A stretch of 64,000 nt of DNA. Origin: Asterochloris sp. CNOR1 (lineage: Eukaryota; Chlorophyta; Trebouxiophyceae; Trebouxiales; Trebouxiaceae). Every line of letters begins with the position of its first letter. Position 1 is the first letter of the stretch. The DNA lies in assembly GCA_963969365.1 (NCBI GenBank), contig OZ017759.1:930001-994000 (forward strand), read 5' to 3'. The position numbers were made by a program, and so were the translations under genes. Under the pieces are notes generated by a model. It saw nothing but the letters and a program-made list of their open reading frames with translations. It was not told the origin of the DNA and made no database searches. Shown here in pieces: positions 41,601 through 50,576 of the stretch.

Positions 41601-43376
41601 GCTGGCATGCAGCCAGGCAACAACTGGTATACAATCATGCGAGAGAAGCCTCTCTCTCCGTCAAGTGATCGCACTCAGCCTGACAAAACTCTGATAGATA
41701 GGCATCTACAGCTCTTGGGAAGAAGCAGTATGGGCCATGAGCTCAAACTCACTGGGAGACTTGCAAAACCGCCTTGATGTGGCTCGGCTGCACTGAGAGG
41801 ACTGGCGTCTCAGCCACTGCATGTGGGCCCCAGTAGAGAACGCCATGGCCTGCAGAGAGCAGGATATCTGGCCCAGCGTGCAGTTGATGCTGTCAGATGA
41901 CGTTTGCCGCCTATCATGCTCATGTCACCGGCACAAGGAACAGTGGACACATGGGAGTGCACACTGACCAGGGAACCCCTCCCAATGCTGACCTTGCTGG
42001 GCAGGCGTAATCCCCTGCAGCACAGCCCGCACTGAATCCACCTCCACCTCCACATGCAGCTTGGAGGTCAGGCGGCTGCTGCGGATCAGCAGCTGCACCT
42101 TGCGCACCACCAACTGCAGCCCTGTCCCCTGCAGCAGAGGAGGCAGGCATCCCTGAGTGGCTCTGCCCTGGTGCAGTCTCAAGTGCTGGGCATGTGAGCA
42201 TGTGATCGGACAGCAATGCCTGCTTTGCTTAGCCGGCACTGCTGTCCAGCGGCCATCTGCAGCCCACATACGTGTCCATTGGATGTCAGCCTCTGGGGCA
42301 CACACCCAGTGCTGCCAACCGGTAGTTTGTTTCAATTGGCCCTAACCATGCAGGTGACCTCTGCCTACATGGTCAGCCACATTCCTGCGCATGGTAGGAA
42401 TCAGATGCAGGTCTCAACTGCTAGCCTCAAATGTGAGGCTGACTTGCCTGTCTGGTCACACTTTAGCCCCATCTTTCGGCACCACTGCTGTCTGTTAGTC
42501 ACCTGGTGCACAACCTCCACGTCCTTGATCCTCAGAGGAATGGACGGCAGCAAGCCGACCACAATGCGCAGCACGCTGTTGATCAGCAGCTTGATGGCTC
42601 CATTCTGCTTTCTTGGTTTCTGGCTGCCTGCAGCGCTGTGTTTGCTGCTGTTGGCTGCAGGGGCAGCGAGCCTCATGCCAGCCTGCTGCTCTGCGGCATC
42701 TCTCAACTCGATTCTCACGCCGCGGATGCTGAATGGCACCTTGAAATGGCGGGTGGAGGCTGCTTTGGCCACCCCCTGCAGTGCCTTGCTGGCTGTGTGG
42801 GAGCGTCCCAACGACACCTCTGAGATGTGCACACGAGCCACAGGGCCCTGCACATAGGATGGCAAATGGTCTGAACCATGCAAATGCGTGCTGCGTGACA
42901 GCTGCAGAGGTGGTGCTGCCTGCACAACGACTTGGCGGGCGCAAGCAAGGCTGCCTATTTGCGTGAGCTGATGCTGGCTGGCTGAAGAATGTAATCCGGA
43001 CGACACTCGAGACTCCACGCTATGCAACCATTTAAAGTATGGCACAAGGTGGTACCTTGGACAGCTGCAGGCTGATCCCCTTGATGATGAGGAGGCCCAC
43101 AGAAGTCACTGTCAGCTTAAAGCTGCTGCTGCGCACCAGAGAGGAGACAAGTGCGCCAATGAGCCTGCAGGAGCCGTTGCACATGATACACTCACAGTCC
43201 AATCCAGTGCTGGAGTAGGATGTGTATGCAATGTGGCCAGTGCAACACTGCCGTGAGACGCATTGTTGATTGGGCATGACATAAACTTTGCATTGAACAC
43301 ACCTCTTGACCACTGCATAAGCTGCCAGGACCAGAACAGTGTTGATGACTATCCAGGTGAAATTCGATAGTGCCAT
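12615..43376 (-). CDS. SABRE/KIP/FMP27/Hobbit-type bridge-like lipid transfer protein (BLTP2 family), very large multi-exon gene
   Basis: Members of this family form a long hydrophobic groove that is thought to carry phospholipids between ER and plasma membrane; plant SABRE and KIP affect cell expansion and tip growth (family knowledge). Family landmarks come in the expected order down the minus strand: N-terminal membrane anchor (43.3 kb), repeated beta-rich groove segments (42.8-33 kb), an EHHPME plus AWLAVQGPLL block (32.3-32.0 kb), SLPWWDDLRFLWRG (29.85 kb), PRRDYSRLFLDPA (20.8 kb), VILSTWNPDAGWEKDALV (19.3 kb), VHPLGVHLTEAVASSIW (18.9 kb), EFFFPREE (18.45 kb), HFRLNNVPCRVTYK (17.3 kb) and TVKSVVKSVAGLNKSKF (16.5 kb), then a low-complexity tail. 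The first nine exons join in phase for 747 codons: 43376-43303, 43164-43056, 42847-42503, 42128-41993, 41849-41753, 41540-41321, 40818-40489, 40062-39789 and 39523-38868. Further exons were placed by block; the junction after 38868 is unresolved. Confidence 0.9.
15944..17505 (-). CDS. SABRE/BLTP2 C-terminal conserved exons
   Basis: Part of the giant gene. One exon (about 17500-17297) gives KLMFVHFRLNNVPCRVTYK, which matches the family motif on a beta-strand near the C-terminus. The next (16686-16530) gives INDFKMLLDTREYQNLEGRW and ITRIKWDTVKSVVKSVAG, the family K-SVLKSV signature. A third (about 16104-15944) gives RVRQWLGLGGRRKAELAQG. Together they fix the family assignment independently of the N-terminus. 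Confidence 0.87.
18219..28811 (-). CDS. SABRE/BLTP2 exon block leading to the FMP27 C-terminal region
   Basis: Part of the giant gene. Clear exon products in order: GLEWELPGGRSPDDHHLFPL (about 28811-28545), PARRGTFFNRLDPTRPS (27.5 kb), DCRVLIDV-like segment EDVRLLIDVHARNAIWGAV (25.4 kb), HIVSRSVPLLEQTTHTLNLE (23.5 kb), EIEAEMDTHEWAILTDVISN (22.4 kb), EFALLQTEIVHLLDSLDLDT (21.1 kb), PRRDYSRLFLDPATQHLPSI (20.85 kb), LDHIKLALCHGRDPFVGIT (19913-19799), ILSTWNPDAGWEKDALV (19.3 kb), VYESVDVMVHPLGVHLTEA (18999-18880) and EFFFPREENTASKRQQNYLR (from 18453). The last four match the conserved C-terminal third of plant SABRE/KIP closely. Confidence 0.85.
28150..28596 (-). repeat. Multiple decayed copies of a SABRE/BLTP2 exon end
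   Basis: The exon end encoding KSSALHVSMQ (about 28560-28596) has recognisable copies in the following intron at about 28484-28512 and 28405-28445, and a weaker one near 28150-28190. Identity is about 65-75 percent over 28-40 bases by eye. Confidence 0.6.
29830..33124 (-). CDS. SABRE/BLTP2 exon block with FMP27/GFWDK-region signatures
   Basis: Part of the giant gene. In order: FVELWAKAFKQ exon (about 33120-32822), an exon ending GVDGTVIFEHHPME (about 32580-32365), AWLAVQGPLLRSSMAQDALW (about 31990-31832), VVEEFSPMAASRLLTDPEEQ (about 31605-31483), ALIQDADPASTGVPMRDLHQ (about 31140-30910), SRALIKVYTSLKVAAENANA (to about 30362), and SLPWWDDLRFLWRG at 29832-29880. The HHPME, AWL and PWWDD motifs are the best family identifiers in the window. 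A partial copy of the VVEEFSPMAASR exon lies upstream of it near 31650-31690. Confidence 0.85.
33055..33337 (-). repeat. Duplicated acceptor plus exon start in the SABRE/BLTP2 gene (33055-33124 and 33268-33337)
   Basis: The exon whose product starts GYLPDLPRTLHNPSTRAAAY has an upstream relative (in gene orientation) that reads EDLLHLPRMLHIPSASGAAF. At DNA level about 51 of 70 bases match. The copy keeps an open frame, so it may be a real paralogous exon rather than a dead one. Confidence 0.7.
34770..35070 (-). repeat. 81-bp tandem array at a SABRE/BLTP2 acceptor
   Basis: Three units begin at 34855, 34937 and 35018 (spacing 82 and 81). The unit nearest the exon holds the working acceptor and the exon start ALAGKSVAEPEHAQPS; the other two are decayed copies, the nearer matching at about 34 of 43 positions. 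The exon itself runs to about 34770. Confidence 0.72.
35382..36740 (-). CDS. SABRE/BLTP2 large central exon
   Basis: Single open exon of 453 codons within the giant gene, bounded by CTGCAG on its 5' side and GTGAGC on its 3' side. It mixes groove-like stretches (VVQLLHIGNCALLVEQVV; LPVLMLSLTLADWHSDV) with Ala/Ser/Pro/Gln-rich insertions. The insertions are much longer than in plant SABRE as far as I remember it, so this exon probably encodes a surface loop that expanded in this lineage. Confidence 0.75.
40793..40931 (-). repeat. Duplicated acceptor junction of SABRE/BLTP2 exon 7 (40793-40840 and 40884-40931)
   Basis: The first 26 bases of exon 7 plus 22 bases of upstream intron recur 91 bp upstream in gene orientation, with 42 of 48 positions identical and no gaps. 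A third, shorter copy of the CTGCAGGGCAG core region lies at about 41091-41130. Confidence 0.8.
42503..43376 (-). CDS. SABRE/BLTP2 exons 1-3: membrane anchor and first groove segment
   Basis: Part of the gene above. Exon 1 (43376-43303) encodes MALSNFTWIVINTVLVLAAY, a signal-anchor-like segment that in this family tethers the N-terminus to the ER. Exon 2 (43164-43056) continues with SFKLTVTSVGLLIIKGISL, matching the position where the family has its first beta-strands. Exon 3 (42847-42503, 115 codons) ends in VGLLPSIPLRIKDVEVVHQ. Phases 2, 0 and 0 agree across the three junctions. Confidence 0.85.
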
Positions 43377-43707
43377 CACGGAGTTTCTGTGTGGGACAAG
43401 TCCTACGGTCTTCTCTATGGGGCTGCTCTGTCAATGCATTTCGATCAGACAGACACTCCTACGTGAGGGGATGGGATCACTGCTTGCCATGCAATTTTAG
43501 GAGGTCATTCATTTCTATTTTGGAATATTGTGCAATTGTTTGACAGAAAAGCCAAAATCTGCACAACTGCCAGTGAGCCACTCGACAGATGATTTCGGAA
43601 GCAAGTGAAAAGACAAACACAGACTGGAGCCAGGCTTTCAAGTATTCTAGGTCAGAGCTCGGGGAACCAGAGGTCTGAGACACCACAGGATTGCCCACCT
43701 CAGCACC
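43377..43707. promoter_or_regulatory. Shared upstream region of the SABRE/BLTP2 and plastid S1 genes
   Basis: 331 bp separate the two divergent start codons. The stretch 43500-43570 is clearly more AT-rich than its surroundings. No individual motif can be named with confidence; the arrangement suggests a bidirectional promoter. Confidence 0.55.
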
Positions 43708-46700
43708 ATGGTGGTAGGCCAGCTGCCCCACAATCGGCAGGTACTGCCGGGACAGGCAGAGGCACAGCGCAGCCGCACCTGCATCTGTGCGAGTAGACAT
43801 GGCCGCAGGCAGGTGTGCAGCAGGGCTGCTGCTGCCGTGATGGAGGCCCCTTCCTCCTCAGAGAGTGAGCAGCTCCAGGTCCCAGCCAGCCAGACCCCCT
43901 CTGCCAAATCTCGCAAACTTCAGAGAGCTCGGGCGCCAAACCAACAGGAGATGTGAGCTGCCAGCCTGCTGAGTCTTGGAGAGGCCGCACATGGCACTCT
44001 GGAGGCCGGTGCTTGCAGTTGCCATAGCACACTGCACAGTCACCTCCCGAGCATTCCCCCCTGTGCTGCAGGTACAAGCACTTTGAGAGACTGCTGAACA
44101 AGAACAGCAGCCTGCCTAAGCAGGGGGACAGGGTAGTTGGCACTGTCATCAGCCTTGATCAGAAGAATGCATACATTGACATCGGGGCCAAGACAGCAGC
44201 AGTCTTGCCCAAGGAGGAGATGAGCATCGCAAAGATAGACAAGGTGATGCCTCTCAGCACATGATGCTCTATCGTTGGCTCCAGCCAGTATCAGCATGCC
44301 TGAGGATGGCTGCCTGGGCTGCCAGAAGCAATATCCTGCTAGCTGTTGGCGCAGGTCAGGGCAGGGTTTTGGGACATTGCCCCTGCAACATGTGCTACAT
44401 GCTTGGCACTCAGTACAGCCGGCGCATCTTACCTGGGGGGCTGTCAATGTCTGTTTGGGGCTGCCATCGGCATGTGGCTGCATGCCATGTGCTTGTGCAG
44501 ATCAGGATGCTGGGGCATGTACGGCTGTGCCTGCCGCTGCCCAGTGACGTGCACCAGTGGTGGCAGCAAAACGCGGCTGCTGGAGGTGGCGTCTTGCTGC
44601 CTGCCCTCTGCAGGTGCAGGACAGCATGCAGGCCACTGCTCTGCTGCAAGCCATGGCCCTGTGTGCAGCAGACCCCCTGCATGTCACACCTGCATGTCTC
44701 ACATAACGAGCGGTGGCGCAGGATGGCCTGCCGCTTGCGACATGCTCATACAGACCGGCACGCCCCTGGGCCTCATGCTGTGCCCCATGCCTGCTGCAGA
44801 CCACCGACGTGCTGGTCCCAGACATGCAGCGGGAGTTCCTGGTGCTGCGGGACGACTATGCCAGGAACAAGTCTGGCGAGGTCATCCTGTCGCTGAAGAG
44901 GATTGAGGTGTGCACTGAATGGCTGCCAGCAGCTCTGGCCGTCTGTTCTGCTGTCCTGGCAGCAGGACCCCTGAGTGCAGGGCTGGGCCTCAACTCAGGA
45001 TCCGGGGGCACCTTGGCTGTGAGTGCGCTGAGTCTGGCACCATCTGCCTGCCCAGCTCAATCACAGGCTGACAATGCCTGTGTGCTGGTGTGCTGGCCAG
45101 ACTTGCTGCTGAGCCCAGGCTGAAGCTTGCATCTGAGTCCTGTCACTACCGCTGGCCCTGCAGGAGGAGGTGGTGTGGAGCCGCCTGCTGCAGATGAAGA
45201 CTGAGGACGTCACAGTGGACGCGCGCTGCGTGGCGGTGAACCGTGGTGGCGCCCTGGTTAAGGTGCACGGGCTGGACGGGTTCTGCCCTGCCAGCCAGCT
45301 GCCCATGGTGAGTGCTGGGGCTTGAGTCCCAGTCTGTGCCTGCCTGGCCATTGCAGACGTGCTGGCCAGGCTTGCCATGAATGTGGGTGCCTATACTTAG
45401 CTCATGTACTATTCAAGTCACAGAACGTGATCACCGAGGATCTCCAGGCCATGCTGCACAGTCAGCGCTGCTGCATGGTCATAGCCGGCACTAACGCCTG
45501 CTGGTTCCATCATGACCAGGTCCATACGCAATAAGTCTCCAGCGCGGGGTCTAGGAGGCATCTACAGCTGGCGCAGCGTCGCAGCTCCGCCTTGGCAGCA
45601 TGCTTGCAAAGTATCAGGTCTCAAACTCAAATGTCGTGCTCCTCGCATGGCATCAAACTCAAGAATGAGTGGACGCCAATGCCGTGCCAAGTGTCAAGCC
45701 GGACTTGGGTGTAGCGTCACCTGCAGGGTACCTGTTGAGTTATGTGGGGGCACCAATGTACAGGACACGCCAGCGAGTCAGTTGCTTTGCAAAGCTGAAA
45801 ATCATTTTGAGCGTTGCACTGCACTTGCAGAACACCAACCTGGAGGATGTGGTGGGCAGTAACCTGCGGGTCAAATTTCTGGAGGCTGATCCCGAGACTG
45901 GCCGCATGGTTTTCAGCGCCCGGCGGGCCCAGATCTTCAAGCAGATTGGAGCCCTCAGCGTGAGTTGCTGGGCCAACTAAGTACTGGACATGCTGTTGCG
46001 CAAATCTCAGCGGCCCTGCCAGCCTGCAGGCGGCACAGTCGTGAGTTGCGCTGTCTCAAGCAGAGTGGAGCCCTCAGCATAAGTTGCTGAGCGTCTCTGC
46101 ATTCCTGCAAGAAGGTGAACTGCGAGCTGCCATGGAGGTGTGGCGCCTGTTTTGTTCTCCAGCACGTTGCACCCAGGCGAGTGCAGCCAGTTGGTCTCAT
46201 GCATGTGGGGCTCTCAGCATGCATCGATGGGCAGCCCGCAGCTGCCAAAACGCTGCGCTGGTGGGCTGCAGCAGGCGCTGCCAGTGATGACGGCGCAGTG
46301 CCCCGCTGTCCTTGCTGTATCAGCATGCTACCCTAGAGAGGGGCCAGGCAGGCAAGATGCCGTACCTCTCAAAGGCAGCTGTAGCTGCTTCCTGTCTTGA
46401 GCAGCCAGGCCAGGCCCCAATGCAGCCACAGGTGTGCTGCTCATGCAGCCCTGTGGAGATGTAGCTGCTATTCTGTCTGCAGATCGGCGAGGTGGTCGAG
46501 GGCAGGATACAGGCAGTGAAGCCCTATGGCGCATTTGTGGACCTGGGTGGCGGCCTGTCTGGGTTGCTGCACATCAGCGAGATCAGCCATGACCGGATTC
46601 AGAATGTGGACTCAGTCCTGGGCGAGGGCGACCTCATCAAGGTTGGTCTGGGTCAGACACTACGCAGCCTGTGTGATAACTACGTCCTCCTTCATGGAGC

Positions 46701-47511
46701 ATTATCTCAAATCTCCAGTAGACTGGGGAGCGACTTGTTGTCAGGCTGCGTGGTGTGGCACCTGCCTTGGCCCGTGCAGGACTGCCACATGCTGCTTGCA
46801 TGGGGTGGAGGTCTGGAGGGGGCATCTGAGCTGCCCCCGTCTGGCATGTTTGTTGTCTCCTCAGTTCTAGGCAAGGGTGACCTTGTCAGGGTGGCATTGT
46901 ATATTGTGTGAGCAGGCTGGCAGTTCTGCCTTGTGCGAGCAGACTGGACCTGCCCTTGGCCTTGTCAAAGAACTTCTTGTCCAGGCGGCTTTGTAGGCCT
47001 CGTCTCACCTGAAGCAGCCTGCTGGCCTCAGCATCGCAACTGTCCTGTATGCTCAGCAGCATTCAGCTGACAGGTATCTCAATGTTGGCTCTGCCTATCC
47101 CTCTACAGACAAATACTGTCATGCATGACCCACTTGTGCTCCTCTTACTTCTGCCCCATGGCACACTGACTCCTGATGCATTGGTCGTTTGGGCTTGCGC
47201 ACTGATCTTTTGCTGGGGTAGTGCACTGCTTCAAGGTGCACTGCTTCTTGCTGTCTGCGCGGCCGCTAACAGACTTCTTGCTGCAGGCCATCATTCTGGA
47301 GCAGGACCCGGTGCGTAGCCGGACAGCGCTGTCCACCAAGAAGCTTGAGCCCACCCCCGGTGACATGCTGCGCAACCCCAAGAAGGTTTTTGACATGGCA
47401 GAGGAGATGGCAGCTGATTTCAGGAAAAGGATGGCTGAGGCCGAGAACAGCGCCAGGGACGTCACAGGGTCTTACGACCAGGCATACGCCGCCCCTGCAG
47501 CGCTGAGCTGA
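43708..47511 (+). CDS. PRPS1: Plastid 30S ribosomal protein S1
   Basis: S1-domain protein of the chloroplast small ribosomal subunit that helps mRNA binding (family knowledge). Seven exons join in phase to 393 residues: 43708-43952, 44072-44243, 44800-44907, 45164-45307, 45831-45959, 46483-46641 and 47287-47511 (TGA). The first exon encodes a transit-peptide-like stretch rich in Arg, Ser, Ala and Gln. Three S1 domains follow: [20 protein letters not shown], then [20 protein letters not shown], then [20 protein letters not shown] with [14 protein letters not shown]. The C-terminus holds [17 protein letters not shown] and a short acidic helix, both diagnostic of plastid S1. The start ATG sits in a good CACCATGG context. 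Several introns carry copies of their exon ends. Confidence 0.95.
45937..46093 (+). repeat. Duplicated exon-end/donor junction in PRPS1 intron 5
   Basis: 45937-45974 (exon end 45959) and 46056-46093 match at 33 of 38 positions without gaps. The donor GT of the copy has become AT. A weaker third trace lies near 46209-46222. Confidence 0.82.
46612..46895 (+). repeat. Duplicated exon-end/donor junction in PRPS1 intron 6
   Basis: 46612-46645 (exon end 46641) and 46861-46894 match at 26 of 34 positions without gaps. Translated in the original frame the copy still reads [10 protein letters not shown] against the exon's [10 protein letters not shown]. Confidence 0.78.
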
Positions 47512-47747
47512 TAGCCCCTCGCTTCAAACTGCACTGGGCGACAGTGCGTGGCCTGCAGGCCAGCCATAGCTGCATGCCTCGATACACGTCCCCCACACAC
47601 TTTTGCGTGCAGTGTTTGGCAAAACAGTGTTGCTCACATTTGTACCCGCTTCGGCCTCTTGGCGACCTCTTGCTCCTCAGCAGAGGGAGGTGCAACCTGC
47701 TGCAGGATGAGCAACTCCTTTTTCACTGATTTTAAACAGGAGGGCAG

Positions 47748-47752
47748 TGTAA
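47748..47752 (+). terminator. TGTAA poly(A) signal for PRPS1
   Basis: Chlorophyte poly(A) pentamer 237 bp after the PRPS1 stop. Confidence 0.6.
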
Positions 47753-47850
47753 ACTTGAGACATGTAGCGAGAACGGCATTGAGCGTCCTCAGTGAGCCAT
47801 TCCACAGGAGACTTTGCTCACGCCCCTCTGCCCTGTTTTGCAGACTCAAA

Positions 47851-47855
47851 TTACA
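47851..47855 (-). terminator. TGTAA poly(A) signal for the alanine-rich gene
   Basis: TTACA on the plus strand, 168 bp after the minus-strand stop at 48023. It faces the PRPS1 signal with only 98 bp between, so the two convergent transcripts would end almost back to back. Confidence 0.6.
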
Positions 47856-48022
47856 AAGTTAGTCTTCACATTGCCAGGCTCAGTAGCTTCACATGATCTA
47901 GCCAGGACAGAGAGAGGGGGTCTGACGTGCATCCAAAAGGTTGTGGTGGTCTCTCTTGAGAATTGCTCCCACACGAAACGGGCCCCTGGCGTCCGCCTTA
48001 TCTTGGGGCTGCGGCTGACCAC

Positions 48023-50576
48023 TCACACGCTCAGCAGATGACGGCGACCTGCAAGCAACAATGCAAAGTATTTGGGGCGGGGGCCCAGCCTGCACACAGG
48101 TGGCAGCTTGCTGGAACAGAGTTCCCAGCACAGACCAGTAAGCTGTTGGCTATCTACTGAAGCTGTGGAGCAAGCTAGAGGACTCACCAGCGCTTTTTGA
48201 AGCAGCTGTGGCATTGGCTGCAGCCGTCGCGCCACTACCGGCTGGTGTTGGCAAGGGGCTCGGGCTGAGCACAGGTGGGGCCTTGGTGGCCGGAGGTGGG
48301 GTGGCAACAGGGCTCGTGGGGGCCTTGATGGTCGGGGCTGGGGTGGCAACAGGGCTCACGGGCGCCTTGGCAGGGACAGGGCTGCTAGCACCAGCCGTGG
48401 CAGTGGCTGAGGCAAAGGCCTGTGCAATGGCTGCGCCAGCAGCTGGGTTGATCTGCAGGCACGCGCAATTTCGAGTGCTACAAGCATTTGCGTGTGCTGC
48501 AACCTCCATGCTATAGGCAGACTGGCAAGGGGTAATAGCAAGGAAAGCCAGCAGCAGCGTACGTTCTGAGCTTGGGCCGTTGCAGAAGCAGTCACTTGTG
48601 CGTTTGCGCCCGCAGCTTTTGCCTGCAGGGGCCCAGAGAATGAAATGAGCCTGGTGGTGTGCCAACAACAAACACAAGGCACATTGGAAGCAAAATCATG
48701 GTCAAGCTGAGAGAACTCCAGAGAGCCCGCTGGTGCTCTGGACAAAACATGCAAGTCTAGCTTGCCAACTGCCTGTAGGCTCAATGCATGCAATGGGGGC
48801 CAGAGAAGTGAGCAGAACCTATGTGCCAGCTATATAAAGCGTTTGGTGCACATGCGGTCCCACTTAGGCAGAGAACTTGGGCCACAGAGAGCCTGCTGCT
48901 GGCAAGCTCAAAACAGAAGCTCGAGTCCACGATGCCAGCTGTGTGCAGGCGTCATCAAGTGATGCACAAATGGCTCACCGCAGCAGCAGCCTGTGCCACA
49001 GCGTTATTGCCAAAGGCTGTGACAGCTGCAATTGCAAGGGCGGCAGCCGAGGCATTGTTCTGCTGCAGCAGCCCTGCCGTCGCATCAGCAAAAGCAGTGG
49101 CAGCTGTGGTGGCATCAACTCCACTGTTCTTGACAGCTGTGGCAAGAGCCTGCAGTTGCCAGGTGACACGACAGCTGTCAGGCAGGGCCACATCAGCTGG
49201 CATGCATGTGAGATCTGGTGCACACCTTCTCAGCACCTGAACGAGCTTCATACTTGCAGCAGCTAGATTCCAAGAGCAGTGCAGGTGCACACCCCTGGCA
49301 CATGAAAACGTAGCTCTTGATTCCACCACTACACAGTGAAGCTCAGAGCAGGCCTCACATTGGCTGCAGCAGTGGCCTGGCTGCCTTGGGCTGATGCTGC
49401 AGCTGTGGCAGCAGCAATAGCAATGACCTGGCCCAGCTCCACGGGGTTTGCTGCAGCAGGGCAAGCACCTTCCAGCTGTGCAGCAGCAAGGACAAATTTC
49501 AAGACATGGTGCAGAATCCACCTGGCATATGATATGTGTTCAAGCATAGGGCAAGGCAGGGCATGATGGGTCAGGCAGTCAGCAGCCCATCCATTGGACA
49601 ATGCAGCATGTGGCAGCAGCACAGGGCAAGTGTAGCAAGATGCTCAATGGTACTCCCTTGGTGGACAGCGACTGCATGTGCAGGCGCGGCCAAGGTGCAG
49701 GTCTTGAAGTCTTGCAGGACCTCACTCTTCACACTTGCAGCCGCAGAAGCCAGCGCCTCTGCAGCTGTGGTGGCATCAGCCTTGGCGATGGCAGAGGCCA
49801 CAGCCGTTCCCACAGTCTGAGGGTTGGTCGAGCCCTGGGCCTGGGCGACTGCAGGTGGCAGGCTGAAGAGGTGCAGATTCAGACGAGCAAGCCCCTGGGT
49901 GGTACCTGATCAATGCAATCATGACATGCAGACATGCCAGCTGCACACTGCAGCTGCAGGCTGTTGAAGTGATGCTTTTGGGTGCGCAGGGGGCGCTGCC
50001 TGGCCAAGATCAGCGCAGCCACAGAGGTGCCAGCTGCACAGCCAGCTCAGATTGACACAGTCTGGGCTGCTCACTTGCAGTGGCATTGGCCAGTGCGTTT
50101 GCAGCCCCGCTCCCAGTGGCAGTGGCTGCAGGCATGGACAGAAAAGGGACATGGCTTCAGGAAGTTCACATGGAAGGTGGGAAGTGAGATGGGGCAGGCA
50201 CTGTCGAGCATGGCCTGGAGGACACTCAGTGAAGACCTGGGCACGAATGGCGTTGTCAGTGGGAAGGACATGACTGTTCAGGTGATGAGCATCTTGAGGA
50301 ATCAGAGTCAAGTATGGAACTGAAGCAGGCATGCAGCGCAGTCCAGTTGTGGAGCACCAGCAGTGTGGTGGGGGCCTGAAAGCCATCACCACATGGCAAC
50401 AAGGCACGTCAGCATGCACATGTGCTCAGTAGTCGCTTCCAGCTGTCAATCTGCCTCATTGCATGCAACAGCTTGCCTTGAGCATTGGCGTTGGCTGTGG
50501 CGCCCTGCCCAGCTGTCAGCGGGGCGCTGACCAGCAGCAGCGCTCCCAGAACCGCTAAAATGGTTGACTTTAGCAT
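48023..50576 (-). CDS. Secreted alanine-rich protein with an arabinogalactan-like proline module
   Basis: Not a family I recognise. Eight exons join in phase to 292 residues: 50576-50477, 50125-50075, 49848-49735, 49450-49359, 49149-48979, 48622-48563, 48452-48188 and 48048-48023 (TGA). A signal peptide, MLKSTILAVLGALLLVSAPL, precedes about 190 residues made almost only of Ala, Thr, Ser, Gln, Asn, Gly and Val, with alternating patterns such as TANANAQ, VTASATAQAQN and AIAQAFASATATAG. Longer helix-like stretches (TTAATAFADATAGLLQQN) are mixed in. Next comes a module with repeated KAPxSPVATP-type units and alternating Ala-Pro, Ser-Pro and Thr-Pro, as in arabinogalactan/hydroxyproline-rich proteins. 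The chain ends GRRHLLSV with a dibasic pair. The first donor is GC. Likely extracellular or in the cell wall; an alanine-rich ice-binding or silk-like role is possible but unproven. Confidence 0.8.

Noticed and set aside
41753-41849. GC donor at 41772 for SABRE exon 5
   Set aside because: It breaks phase with exon 6. The GTGAGT donor after 41753 keeps phase, so a GT-AG intron is preferred.
12615-43376. VPS13 or ATG2 instead of the SABRE/BLTP2 family
   Set aside because: No N-terminal chorein motif, VAB repeats or ATG-C domain was seen; the PWWDD, STWNP and K-SVVKSV motifs fit SABRE/FMP27.
50003-50033. Extra exon (TGTSVAALILA) in the Ala-rich gene
   Set aside because: It has a good acceptor but no donor that keeps phase with the exon at 49848; joining 50075 directly to 49848 is in phase.
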